From NCBI RefSeq assembly GCF_028583425.1, contig NC_072806.1, positions 30,674,001-30,738,000 on the forward strand: a stretch of DNA of 64,000 nucleotides, read 5' to 3'. Position 1 is the stretch's first letter; the number at the start of each line of letters is the position of its first letter. This document shows, piece by piece, positions 33,586-45,700 of the stretch. The notes below the pieces were generated by a model, which ran no database searches, was not told where the DNA came from, and saw nothing but the letters and a program-made list of their open reading frames with translations. A program made the position numbers and the translations under genes. The stretch is from Eublepharis macularius (Eukaryota > Chordata > Lepidosauria > Squamata > Eublepharidae).

Positions 33586-33876
33586 GAGTCCATCTGTCCT
33601 TATATCTTGGAGAGTAGAGCAATTACAGAAGCCGAATGATAATAGCTGGGAATGCAGAGAGGTGTGGAGAAATCAACCTTGGCAATGAGTCAGAAAGCTT
33701 AGGTCTGGGCTCAGGCCAGGTGAATTGCAACTGTGATAACTGATTCAGTCCAGAGGAATTGCAACTGATAAGGAAGCTCAAGACAATGCATCCACCTGGA
33801 CTGAATCAAGATTTAGGCTTCCTGACTCATTACCAATGCTGATATCTCCACACCCACCATCCCTCTGCATACCCCA

Positions 33877-34095
33877 TAGGGTTGCCAGGTCCAGGTTGGG
33901 AAATTCCTGGAGATTTTGAGGGTGGAGCCTGGAGAGGGTGGGGTTTGGGGAGGGAAGGGGCCTCCATGGGATATAATGCCATAGAGTTCACCCTCCAAAG
34001 CAGCCATTTTCTCTAGGGGAACTACTCTGTCTTGCCTGGAGATAAACTATAATTCCAGGAGATCTCCAGCTACCACCTGGAGGCTGGCAACACTA
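33877..34095. mobile_element. hAT-like element, TAGGGTTGCC family
   Basis: 219 bp from TAGGGTTGCCAGGTCC to GGAGGCTGGCAACACTA, with a perfect 8-bp duplication ATACCCCA at 33869-33876 and 34096-34103. It is inverted relative to the copy at 2029-2255. Confidence 0.9.
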
Positions 34096-34559
34096 ATACC
34101 CCACCCTGTTCAATCATGCCTCGCATTATCATTTATGGGCTATTATCATTTTATCTCTATTGTTTATACTTTGCGAGCTGCCCTTGAGCAGGCCACTGAA
34201 GAGGCCGCTTATACATTTTGCTAATACATAGTACAGTATCTTTCTTAGAAATCTTAGGGTTTTCAAAATTTGGTTCAAGGCGCATTACAATGATTACTGG
34301 CACAATTAGGAAGGATAATGTGTAATTATATACAAAAGAGTGCAGAACTGCATCAGAATGTACCACCCTGGGTTTGAGGAAATATTATGGGGTAGAAATG
34401 CTTTTTAATTTCAAAGGTCTCCCTCCCTGATATCCTTTTTGCCAGTTTCTATGAGGCCTGTGGTTTGCACATAAAGATTTTTTTTTAAATCGTACAAATA
34501 TAATTAGCAATAACAAAAGGAGGGTGACTTCAAATTTCATAGAATCTATAGAATTGTTG

Positions 34560-34690
34560 GTTGTTGTGGATTTTCCGGGCTGTATTGCCGTGGTCTTGGC
34601 ATTGTAGTTCCTGACTTTTCGCCAGCAGCTGTGACTGGCATCTTCAGAGGTGTAGCACCAAAAGACAGAGATCTCTCAGACAGTCACTTT
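34560..34690. repeat. interspersed repeat (TTGTGGATTTTCCGGGCTGT)
   Basis: GTTGTGGATTTTCCGGGCTG, TATTGCCGTGGTCTTGGCA, TTCCTGACTTTTCGCCAGCA and GGCATCTTCAGAGGTGTAGC form a unit I recognise as a frequent squamate repeat. Class not known to me. Confidence 0.65.
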
Positions 34691-34714
34691 CACAAACATT
34701 TCATTAAACAATGT

Positions 34715-35010
34715 AATATGGCATATAAATGCAAATTTACAAAGATTTAAAACAAACAGAAATTCAATGCAGAGTTGAAGAAACGAGGATAACATATTAA
34801 ATAAAATAGAAACTATTCAGTAGGATCATCCTTATAGCAACAAACAGTACACAGTAGCAAAGTCTGTAGTCCCTATACCTTTAACTGATGCATCTCTTTG
34901 AGACTACTTCCTTACAGTACAGCCCTCCTATCTGAGTAAAAAGCCGTCTTGAATAATTCAGTTTTGCAGTTTGCTGAAGGCCTGGAGTGTGGAGCTAAAG
35001 GTCTCTTTTT
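34715..35010 (-). mobile_element. LINE 3' part, shared with 49530-49960
   Basis: TATAAATGCAAATTTACAAA, AGCAACAAACAGTACACAGT, TAGTCCCTATACCTTTAA and CAGTACAGCCCTCCTATCTG recur with changes at 49530-49960, so this is an interspersed repeat, probably a LINE 3' region read backwards. Confidence 0.6.
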
Positions 35011-35622
35011 AAAACTTAACACATTTACATTCAGTTTCAATTTGTTTCTGTCTAGAAACTTGAAAAGATTTCTAAGTTGACAAAAATAGGCTTTAACTGC
35101 TTTCCATCTCTTGGTCGGATAAGTTTTTTTTAAAAAAATGGCTAATTGCCAAATTTAGTTAATCCAATTTTAATATTCGTATTTGCTGCACATTTTCAGT
35201 TCCAGTATTTGGCTGCCAAAATAAGCTGTAAATCTATATTTAGTTACTCTTTTTTTACATAGTCAAAATGAGAACCAAAGGAATGGCATTAAGACTTCTT
35301 GGGAGTTGAAGATTTAACATATGGTTGATTTCTAATGTAACCTTTTTCCAGAAATTTTGCAGCATCAGACATGACTACCACATATGAATATAGTCAGCAG
35401 ACAGCTGTACACAGCATCTCTTCTGTCAAACTGCTTAGAAGTAATACAGCCGTAATAGGCTGTGGGTAGAATATCCAGGGGGAGGCTTTGCCCACATCCA
35501 TCCCACATTTTGAACCAGTTCAAAGGAGGCTTTTTAAAATTCAGTATCAAAGGGGAAGACCCATGAGTCACAGTGACACCCCATTGAATTGGGGGCTTCC
35601 TGCATTTCATGTAGGAAACAAT

Positions 35623-35829
35623 TAGAATTGCCAGCTTCCGGGGGGGGGGGGGGGCTGGAAATCTCCCAGAATTAGACAGGGATCATTTGCCTTGGAGAAA
35701 ATGTCTGCTTTGGAGGGTGGAATCTGTGGCATTATTCCCCACTGAGGTCCCTCTTCTCCCCAAATCCACCCTCTTCATACTGCACCTCCAAATCTCCAGG
35801 AATTTCACAATACAGAGTTGGCAACCCTA
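35623..35829. mobile_element. hAT-like element, TAGGGTTGCC family, old copy
   Basis: TAGAATTGCCAGCTTCC with a G-run, AGAAAATGTCTGCTTTGGAG, CAAATCTCCAGGAATTTCAC and GAGTTGGCAACCCTA give the same outline as 2029-2255, more diverged. No clean 8-bp duplication remains. Confidence 0.75.
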
Positions 35830-36436
35830 GAATAATCCCTGTCTGGAAGCAGTCTTATTTCCAAATGATTTGAAAAAGAGACCTTTTCTCCCTAAACGTT
35901 ATTTGAACTCAGGGCTTATCCTGGAGGGCCTTCACTCACAAATTCCAGTCAGTCTGAGCCAACAGCACATAATCTGCAATTGGTAGGGTTCATCAATGCT
36001 CAGTGCCTGTTGAATTCCATGACAGTTGACAAACAGCCTGCTTTGAGGAAGGTGGTGGACAGCCAAATGGGTTAGATATAAAAGAGGGTGGGTGGGATGG
36101 TGCTGGGGGAAGGTTGACTTAGGGGGATACTTGGGGAGTGAAAAGACTAGAAAATGCTGATGATTTAGAGGGGCCTTTTGGCATGCCCCCTGGCTAGAGC
36201 AGGAGATTTATGGTTTAGATGTACATGAACAGAAGTTGTAGAGAAATGCAGACAGTAAGAGTGAAGAAATTGAAGAGGTAGTTTAAGGGAAGGATTAAAC
36301 ACATGGAGGTCTTGAGAAAGTAGCTTTGTGAAGTTAATCAGTATTCTCCACTAATATACTTAAAATTTTTGCAACTAGGGTTTGCCTGGAAAAAAGTATG
36401 AAAATGAATCCTTCCATAAAATGGAGTTGAGGAAAA

Positions 36437-36500
36437 TTATATGCCACTTTGGGTCCCCATTTGGGAGAAAGATGGAGTATAAAGGAAGTAAATTTTTAAA
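36437..36500 (+). mobile_element. SINE tail fragment just upstream of TEX14
   Basis: GCCACTTTGGGTCCCCATTT, GGGAGAAAGATGGAGTATAA: a 3' SINE end ending about 120 bp before the TEX14 start exon. Confidence 0.65.
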
Positions 36501-36623
36501 AATTGAATGCAGTATTCAGTGCATAGTAAGGGAGAAGTGCATTGTTCGGTTAATTAACAGTAAGTATAAAGCTGATAAATTCAGCTCAAAATGATTTTGT
36601 GATCATTTTGTGATCTAGGAATA

Positions 36624-36753
36624 ATGGCCCATGCTCTTCCTGTTCCTTGCCCGGTCCGGCTTGGCAAGTTTAGAACAAATTCCCTGGAGGCAGAATTGCA
36701 TGAACATGTGAAGGAAGGGAATTACAGGAAAGTTAAGAGGCTTCTGCAGCAAG
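36624..36753 (+). CDS. TEX14: TEX14 coding exon 1
   Basis: 130 nt encoding residues 1-43 plus one base. [18 protein letters not shown] matches human RTNSLEAQLHEYVKQGNY. The donor is GTAAGG. An acceptor-like TGATCTAG ends at 36618, so this is probably the second exon of the transcript, after an upstream non-coding exon. Confidence 0.95.
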
Positions 36754-39700
36754 GTAAGGGGCCTCAGTTTTTCTCTGAGCTGCTTAGTAGTAGGGGTATT
36801 TTAGTATAATTGCATGAATAGTGAAGAGCATAAACAATGTGATGTAACTGAACCAAGATTGGAAACAGCTGTTTTCAAATCCCCACTTAGCCATGAAGCT
36901 CTTTCAGCCCCGAATCATATACATCATCCTAAGCTCTAAGTGGGATAAAAAAATGTAATAAATAACATTCATCTACCTGCCTATCAAAATTATAAAAGGT
37001 AAAAAAGGTGATTGGAGGGTTTTGTTCCTGATTTTGATGTGAAGTGGCAGAGTGGTGAACAATGTGACTTTTTACCCAGGAAGAGTCTGCTTCAAATCCC
37101 CTGAGTGCCTCTCTTGTTCTAGACGCCATACAAAGCAGCAGCAACGGGGCTTCCATGTTGCAGATTTCTCTTAGCCGGTCCCTTGGCAGTGGTCATTCCC
37201 TCCTCCACCTGTACCGCCAGGGCTTTTTCAGGTTTTTCTTTCTCAAAACTGTTGCAAAGCATGTTTGGAAAGATTGCAGAAAAATCAGGGAAACCCCAGG
37301 CATACCACCTGTGTGGATATGACTAAATGTGAAAGCTGTCTTTGGCTCACATGGCTCAGAGTCTCTACGCAAGAAGACATCTGGCACATGTTCTTCAAGT
37401 TCTGAGTGACGCAATGTTTCCTGGGAACTGTAGTTTTAAAAGAGTCGCTTGGGATTGCTGTGGAGAGGAAGGTTGAAAATACAAGCAAAATTAGGTTAGA
37501 GAAGCATTTTTCTAATGTAGTTTATGGGTTTGAGCCTTTAGTCTCCCCTTCCCTCACTCTGGGTGGAATCTTCCAGGTTCTTAAAATAAAAGTTTTCAAA
37601 GACAGAGGAGTGCGAGATTCCTGGGGGAGAAGGACTTCGCAATTCCATCCAGAGTGCAGCGGGGTGTGGAGGATGACACTAAATGGGCTTAGAGTGGAGT
37701 AACTCTGCTTAGCATTTCAGGGAAAGTGTCTTACCAAAGCAACACACATGAACATATTTTTTCACAGGTAGTTTTGTGATGATAGTTACTGAGAATCATA
37801 GCTTCAAAGAACTTTGCAAAACAACATTTTAAAGGTGTGCAGATATTAATGCGCTATTTTAAGGTTGATGGATATTTGATTTTAAAGTTTCCTAATATTT
37901 AAATAATATTTAAATAATAATATTTAAAGTTTCCCCACCTTTGGGGTGGGGAAGGTTCTCCCCACCACTGCACCTTGTTAATTTGTTTTATTATTTGTAT
38001 AGTTTTAGTTTTTGTTTTTATCGATTTTAACTGTTCACCGCCCAGAGCCCCTGGGGATGGGCGGTATATAAATTGAATAAATAAATAAATAAATAATATA
38101 CTTAATTGAAGAAAAAACTATTCTAGGAAGTGCTTAGTCATATTCTGAATATCCACGTGCTCTGGATAGGTCTGGGAAGGAAAGCCTCTTGGTTAAAACC
38201 TATATTCTCAGGGGTTATTTCTAGTGTCTAATTTTGAGTGTCTCTAGCCTTGTTAAGCCTGGAATTTGGAATATATATATATAGAGAGAGAGTGAATGTG
38301 TGTGTGTAGTGGATGCTACTATAAAATGACTGGCAAGGTGGCTGCCTCAGGAAATGCAATCAGATGGTGAATTCTAATTCTGTTTCCTGTAATATACTTG
38401 TATTCCGGCTACTTTTTCTTTTTAAAAGGTAATGAAGTCTGGGAATTTGACCTATATGTGTAATAGGATTCTGTATGTTTGCTCAAAAGCAATTCTTTCT
38501 TTATTCTGTAGGGTTTCCCCCCAAAGAAGTGAAGCCGTAGTCTTCATGCATTGTGGAGCTTATTCCCAGGATATGATACCTTTAAAGTTCCACGAGGCTC
38601 TTGTTTGTTAACAAACTGTTATTTAAGCATAGGTGTTTGTGCACTAGAGCCCACTTTATTAGATGTATGACATAGATGGTTAACAGAGCCAAATGCCTAC
38701 AAAAAGCACGTTGATGGGGGGTTTTTTACATAAAAATGTTAGGAAAAGCACAACTAATCATTCATGATAGCAGTATCCCTAGTTTTGTTAAGCTGCCTAA
38801 GGCTGCAATTCTACTTTTTAGAGAGTACATCTGATTGAACTCAGTGTTTACCATTGTACTGTAACAGGTGAGAAATCCCTGGTCTTTGTTGAAGCCTGAG
38901 GAAATGCAATTAGATGACGAATTCTAATTCAGAAGTTCCACACTACTTTCTCCCTAGGAAATACTTTTGTTGGAGAATGGCGACTTCTAGGTCACCAGCA
39001 GAGTGTATTGGGAGCTTGAAATGCTCTCCCACTGGTCCCTGAATATTGCCATTTTTAAACGTCAGTCTGGTGAACAGGATTGCTACTGTGGTGTCTTAAA
39101 TGCTTTCTAAATACATAATCATGCTGGAAATGTTTACAACTGCCCTGTGAGGTTGGCCAGCTGCTTACTGTCATATTGCAAAGGCTGAATGAGCCAGGCT
39201 TACTTAAGGCCACTGTCTTGTTTATGATTACTCAGGGGTAAGTTTGGCTGTATTCATAGGATTCGCCTGTAAATGTGATAAATATTTCAGCTTTTCTCGC
39301 GTGGAAGAGACATTTGAGCAGCGGCTTCTCGGCTTATAGAACGTTTTCATACAATACGTTCTATTATAATTTTACTCTGAAGTTCAGCCGTAAAGAACGG
39401 CTACCTATAAATCCATGGCATTGAAATAGTTAACTTGTGGCGTATCTAATAACCCTCTTCCACGTGGCTTTGGACGAGCCAATAAACGAGCACGAAGGTA
39501 GCAAGCGCCGGTGTAGAACTGGAAGAAGATGATTGGTTGCCTGGGCTCTATATGTAAACTAGGGGGCGGGGTGGTAGTTCGGCGTCTTGTTTTGCAAAAA
39601 AGTTTTTAAAATGTTGCTGAATGAAATGCTTGGGCCGTTTTTTGTAAGCAAGTCGTTTTGGCGCATTAAAAAATTAATCGTTAGAAGGAAACGAAACCGG

Positions 39701-42700
39701 GAGTGTTCGGCACCTGTGACTGTAAAAGTCAGCAAAGACAGTCTCGTGCGCTAGCCGTGGTTGTGTTTGTTAAGACTATACTTTCAGGGATCATTTCTAT
39801 AGTTTCTAACTAGAGAAGTGCATTCGAAAGTGATCGGTAACGCCAACCACGAGGAGGAGATAAAGTGTTCTCTTCTGAGCGTGAAACAAGCGGTCAGTGC
39901 TGCGTTATTGCGGCTGCTTACCTGCTCTTGATGATCGTTCTGCCTTCTTCTTGAAGGTCGGAGGGAGAGAACACAATCTGAGTGGTTGGTCTTCTTTTTA
40001 CAAATGTTTAAAAATAGAGCTATTTAGTTGTTTTGATCTCTATTATTTTATTTTGATTTTTGTTATTCATTTCTATAATATTAATTTGATTTTAATAATT
40101 TTTATCCATGTTATGATTTTTTTCTCTGTTTTTTTTCCACTTTTAGTCATTTTATCTTGCTATTCTCAAAATGCTTACATTATCTCAACTTTCTTACTTC
40201 CTTAATCTTTTTTTTAAAAATGAAGTATTTAAAATAAATTCCTTGCCAGCTACAAGGAGCAGGCAAACTATTTTCTTTTCAAAATAACACAGTTACTTTT
40301 ATTGCTTTGCTCTTTGCAAGGAGGAAGAAACTGCAGGCTGAATGATAAGCTTATTTTTAAAAAGTGGTTTACAAATTATACTGGTTTGTTTTCCTGTTTT
40401 GTAGGGTTGTTTTTTACCCTTTGGTTTCAAGAGATACCTGCAAATGTTTTCATTCTTAATATTCTCAGTTACAAGATGCTCTATTCTTTTTAAATATGCT
40501 AGAAAGAGCAATCTTTTTGGTATTGTTATTTTTCTCCAATGCAATTTTTCTAGATTTCTTCACTTTTGTAAGGGGTTGTATTGCCAAAGTAGAGCAAACA
40601 ATTTGGGAAGTCTTTTATTTTCTATACTAGAATTTGCTATACTAGAATTAAAAACTTGTGTTTACTGTTTTTTTTAAAGGGTGTGAAATAATTATCTGGC
40701 TTTCCTCAGAAACACCATTTTTTTACTTTGGCTTTTTTTTAGAGGAGGTGGGAAAAGGACTGGGCAAATGGTACAAATTTTTACTCTCTTTGATGAAATC
40801 ATGAATCTTAGCAGCAAATATAATACAAAGATGTATTTCTCATAGTGTTTGTATTCTGCCCTTTTCCAAGAAGCTTTAGGGCAGCATACATAAAATTACC
40901 ACATTCCAAATATAATATATTCAATCACTAAGCCAGTCTTGAAAGCAAGAAACCAGGCTGAGGTGAGGAGTTCAATACACTCCCATACACTCTCCAGGTA
41001 TGCAGAAAAACAATGACTTTGTAAATTAACCTAAAGAAAAATGTTTTCTAAAAGCCTAATGATAAGTTAGTGTGCCCCAGGAGACACTGAATGTTGAGAC
41101 ACAGCTGAAAATGAGAGGTAGGTGAAATAAGCCTTCTTGAAACTTTGAAGAGGAGTTGGGAGAATATCTGTAATTTCTTGTGGCCCAGTATGAATAGTGT
41201 ATCTCCAACAGGCTCCCGCAGATCCAAAAGATGATTAACAAATCCTTAAAGCACTGAATTCAGTGGTGCTTCATACTGAGTATATGTAGGGTTGTGGCAT
41301 GAGCCAAGCATTACAGACGGTTAGAGACTTGGGTGGAGGGCTCCTGAGGAGATCCACTGATTTAAAGGGAGTTTCACGAAATATGGCAATTACAATTTTT
41401 TTCAAGTGGTCTTGTCCTTTTTTAGGTATCTGTGTTGATGCTATAAACTCTTTGGGGCAGACTGCTCTGTTCACAGCTGCTTTACTTGGTCTTGAGAAAG
41501 TGGTTGATACTCTTCTGGATTTTGGCTCAGACCCAAATCAGTAAGTGGAGACTTTAAATTTTCTCTGTTATCTTTTCCCCCTTAATTTGTCCAATTTACA
41601 GGTGATTTCCAGGGTAAAAAAAAAATTACTGAGGGAGAATGGGAAGGGTAGGAAAGAAAAAAGTTTTGGGTCATGTCCTGCGGAACTCGCCCATCTTGTT
41701 CCACATACTCCACCCTGAGAACAGATGACATGGTACAGCTTCTGTGGATTTTGGTGGCAAACTTCACAGGAGAACCTGTAAGCCAGCTGCCCATAGGCTA
41801 ACAGCAGGTAGGCACGGCTGCTCCCTAGGTACCAAGTGAGCACTGCTGTCAGTGCCTATGCTCCTAAGTATAGCATGATGTGGGCATGCACAAGACTTAC
41901 TGGCAGGAGCTACGCCACTAATAGATGTGATGGGAGCCTGTCACTTAGAGGCAGCCCTAGGGTGAGAGCTGATCCAAATGCTATTGCAACAACCACCTAA
42001 TCAAGGGAGGCATCTCTTCAGAAACTTACTTTCCCCTTGCTGTGGTGTTGCTAGACAAACCTTGGTCCTGTTCAACTTCTGCCTGTTTAGAGCTGGTTTA
42101 TGGGAGGCAGGGAGGCTGCATGGCAGCCATTAGAGGACTCATCACAGCAGCATTTAGATATATAACCCACATCCTCTCCTCCCCTTTCGGATGTTTTTGT
42201 TATCTTTAATTTTTGAAAAGAGAGTTTACTCATTGGTTGGCACTCTGTGTTGCAAAACTGTGACGTTACTTTCCCTGTTGCTGAGTTGCTTGGCTAATGA
42301 GGATAGTCCTGCCTATGGAGCAAGTGGGAAGAATAAACTGACCTGGCTTCAATCTGCCCGCTAACAAGACCCCTCATGTTTCCAGTGTTCCATTCTCCCC
42401 ACTTCCTACAGTGGTCCAGAGATCATGGGGCATTGGAGAGTGGTAACTAAAACCCCAAGAGGGAAAAGAAGTAGAGAGGAGAGAGTCAGGAATGTCTAGA
42501 TCTCTTTTTTTTTTATAAATTTTTTATTTTTCAAACTACAAAACACTACACAACACTGCACAAGACTATCACAAGGAAAAGGAAAAGGAAAGGGACAAAA
42601 GGGAAGGAGGAAGAAAAAGGGGGGGATAACCTACAAACACTAAACACTACACTTCAATGTTTTCCCTTCATACTGTCATAATACAAAAATAGCTCCATAA

Positions 42701-45700
42701 GATAATGATCGAGTGGTTAATCATACAGAGAATAAGCATTTCAAATTCTGATTAAACTTTCCTCCCCCTTCTAGGTCCCGGACGCAATTCTCTCTGTGCA
42801 ACCGCTGTTGTGGTGCTCTCCTCCCCCCCCCCCCCCAGGCTTCTCCTTTTCTTCGTTCTCGGTGCAGCAGAATTCCGGATTTTTATCCTCAAAATCCTTT
42901 AGTTGATCTTCTGATAGTATCTTATAGGCCTGATCTTTATATCTAAACCATATTCCTTCCGGGAATAACCATTTGTACTTTATTCCATGGTCCCTCAGAA
43001 GAGCTGCAAACTTTTTATACTTAAAACGTCTTTTCCGGACTAGAAATGGAACGTCCTTCAAAATCTTGACTTTCAAACCCATAAAGTCCAAATCCGCATT
43101 GTATGAGTTATATAGGATGGTGTCCCGAATCTTTTTAAATGAAAAATTAATAATGATCTCACGAGGCAACTGTCGCTTTGTTGCATATTTTGAAGAAGCC
43201 CGACGGACCTCCAAAATGGCGCTTTTAACCTCTTCTTTAGTCGTCCTCGCGGGTATCGCCAATATTTCCGCGACCGCATCCCACAGATCCTCATTTTCCT
43301 CCTCTTTCACGTTTTAGAGACGCAAAATTGTCTGCGTTCGTTCCATCTGTAGCCCGATCAGCTGGTTCTCAACCAACTTCAGCTCCTTTTTTGTAGCCTT
43401 CACAAGTGACGCACTTTCCAGAGCAGACTTCTCTGCCCCCCCCCGCTACTTCCTTAATGGTTTTCACTTCGCTCTCAATTAAGCCCACCCTTTGATCAGT
43501 TTCGTTCAGCTTGTCAACAAAGGGTTTTATAGCTTCCACCACCGCCCTGCGCACCAACTCTTCGAGCGACTCTCCCTTCAAGGTAGCCGAGATTGACTTA
43601 CCGAGAGCGGGACTTTGCTTCTTTGCTGCCATTTGGGGGGGGGCACCAACAAAATTCTGGAACTCACCGAAGGGGAAGAGCGAGTCTTCTTCAGATCAAC
43701 CTCTCCTTCACGAACGCTTGTAGAACAGAAGGGATTCGCTTGTTTACAGGCTTCCGCCCGTTTCTTTTATTTGCCGTTTCTCGTTGCCCGGCGGCACTCG
43801 AGGCGCTGCGCACGTCTGCCGGCCTCCATAGGGACAAACGGGCAATTCCCCCCCCCCCCAGCATTGATTTCGGGGAGTTCTTCCCACAGCGTCCCGGACC
43901 CTGGCTCCCTCCCTGGGAGTCCTGGGGGCTAATCCTTGCAGATCAGCCGCCCGGTCAGGGTGCCCGGTCGTTTCCTCCCGGACCAGCCGAGAGGAGCGTC
44001 CGGCATGGCTGAGAAAACGAAACCGAATCAGGAATGTCTAGATCTCAATAACACATAGCAGAATTGTCTTGCTAAAGATTGCTTAAGCCAAAGTAGAAAG
44101 GTCAATCACTACAGTGCTTAGTAAATGTGAGTAGAGAAGATGAGGTCACTTTTTATATACTTCTCTACTGTTAAGTATAGGGCATAGTTGTTTTCTTTAA
44201 AGAGTGAATGAAAATGCACCCAGGAGACGTTGCCCAGCCATCATAAGGGAAGAGGATCTTCTAAAAGTTACGAGTCCTTTTGAGATAAAGCTTAATGGCA
44301 TTCCTGACATTTAGAGAATGCCATGCCTTCTCCTCAGGATGGCTGTGCATGGAAAGATGGTGAAACCAGTTCTTGTTGCCTGTGGAAGGAAGAGTTAATC
44401 ACAGGACCAAAAAATGATTTACATGGAGTGTGACAGTTCTTAAGCATAATGCAAAAGAGTGGGTCAGTCGACGGTGCAGATCACTCTGAAATTTTCTTGG
44501 TTTAGGTTACTTTGACTAGGAAAGCCATTTAGAGAGAGAGAGGATAGGAGAACTTCTAAAAGGGTCCTAAATGGAGTCCTAGTTAATGCTTGCAAAACGA
44601 TGTTGAGATGCCTGATAGGGAACCTATAATTGGGTCACTAGAAGGAACGCTGTGGTAAGGAACTGCCAGATGTGCAGGTAAGAGCCTGAGGGGGCGCATA
44701 AATCTAGAGAACACTCTAAACCCAGTGCTGCCTTCTGCCTGAGTAATATGTTAGGCTTAAGGCCTGAAACCAGACCTTTCTTGGAGAAATTCTAAAAGAG
44801 GAACAGGAAGCTGACAAAGGAACTTCTTGACACCAAGAACAAAAACATGTCCATGTACCTTGGTAGACTCTGTTACTATAGTTGTATCAAGCTGAAAGCA
44901 GGTAACACCTCACTAGAATACCTGAAACCTCCCAGTCTAGCCCTTTCAGCCATCAGGTTCATTAACTGAAGAAAGTCTGGCTTGGGGTGAAGGATGGGGC
45001 CCTGACTGAGCTGGCAGTTTCATGGAGTTTGACAAGGTCTGCAGACCAAGGGTGATTATGATAACGTCTGAATATTGCTGTCAGATTTTTCTCAACATCC
45101 TTGACAGCTGTGGAAAAGGAGGGGGGGCATAATGGAGCCCTTCTGGCTAGGGGCCTGTACTGAAAACTCGGCTGCTCTGGTCTGGGCAAACAAGCTCAAG
45201 ACCTTGGCATAACTCAGGGAGGCAAACAGATCAACTGAGTCCAGAGCCTTTCTGCTTAGCCAGTTTGCCTGGATATTGCCTATGCCTTTTTATGTGCTTT
45301 TTCGAAGCAGGGGAGACTAACAGTGGAATCCTAAGCAGAGTTACTCCTGTCTAAGCTTAGTTTCAGTGAGCTTAGACTGGAGTAACTCTGACTAGGATTG
45401 CACTGTAAGGATCTGTCTCACGGTACTTGCCTAACTTTCAGCAAGTACATAAGATGGACTGGGTTTGCATATTTATAGTACTGTTGTGTATTGATATTTT
45501 TACCATCAACCAGTCCATGAGTCTACCTGCAGGTCCTTCTGTCCCTTCCCTTTGGGTCAAAGAGCTAAAAAGGGACAGGTTTCTGTGTTTGAGTTGGACA
45601 GGGAAAGAGGAGACAGAGACAGCTGTGAGTTGGCTGAACATGAAGCATATTGAGGTGCAGAGTCTGTCCAGGGATCTCGTGAAATAATACACCTGCTCTC

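Larger units (their letters stand above)
33456..36618. other. space between the divergent genes, filled by repeats
   Basis: About 3.2 kb between the CpG-dense block and the TEX14 start exon. Most of it is repeat: foldback-family (33456-33585), hAT-like (33877-34095), a squamate repeat (34560-34690), a LINE 3' part (34715-35010), hAT-like (35623-35829) and a SINE tail (36437-36500). From 35830 to 36430 nothing is recognised. An upstream non-coding TEX14 exon could be here, but I cannot place it. Confidence 0.65.
36754..41425. other. TEX14 intron after coding exon 1
   Basis: 4.7 kb with a LINE-type tail (37955-38096), a microsatellite (38270-38308) and a CpG-dense block (39290-39960). Elsewhere there are only AT-rich runs and no repeat I can name. 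Confidence 0.65.

Noticed and set aside
39897..40205. 102-residue open frame after the CpG block
   Set aside because: Its translation is a run of hydrophobic residues from T-rich sequence; not coding-like.
43593..44012. 139-residue plus-strand open frame
   Set aside because: It is the antisense of the GC-rich 5' region of the L1-type element.
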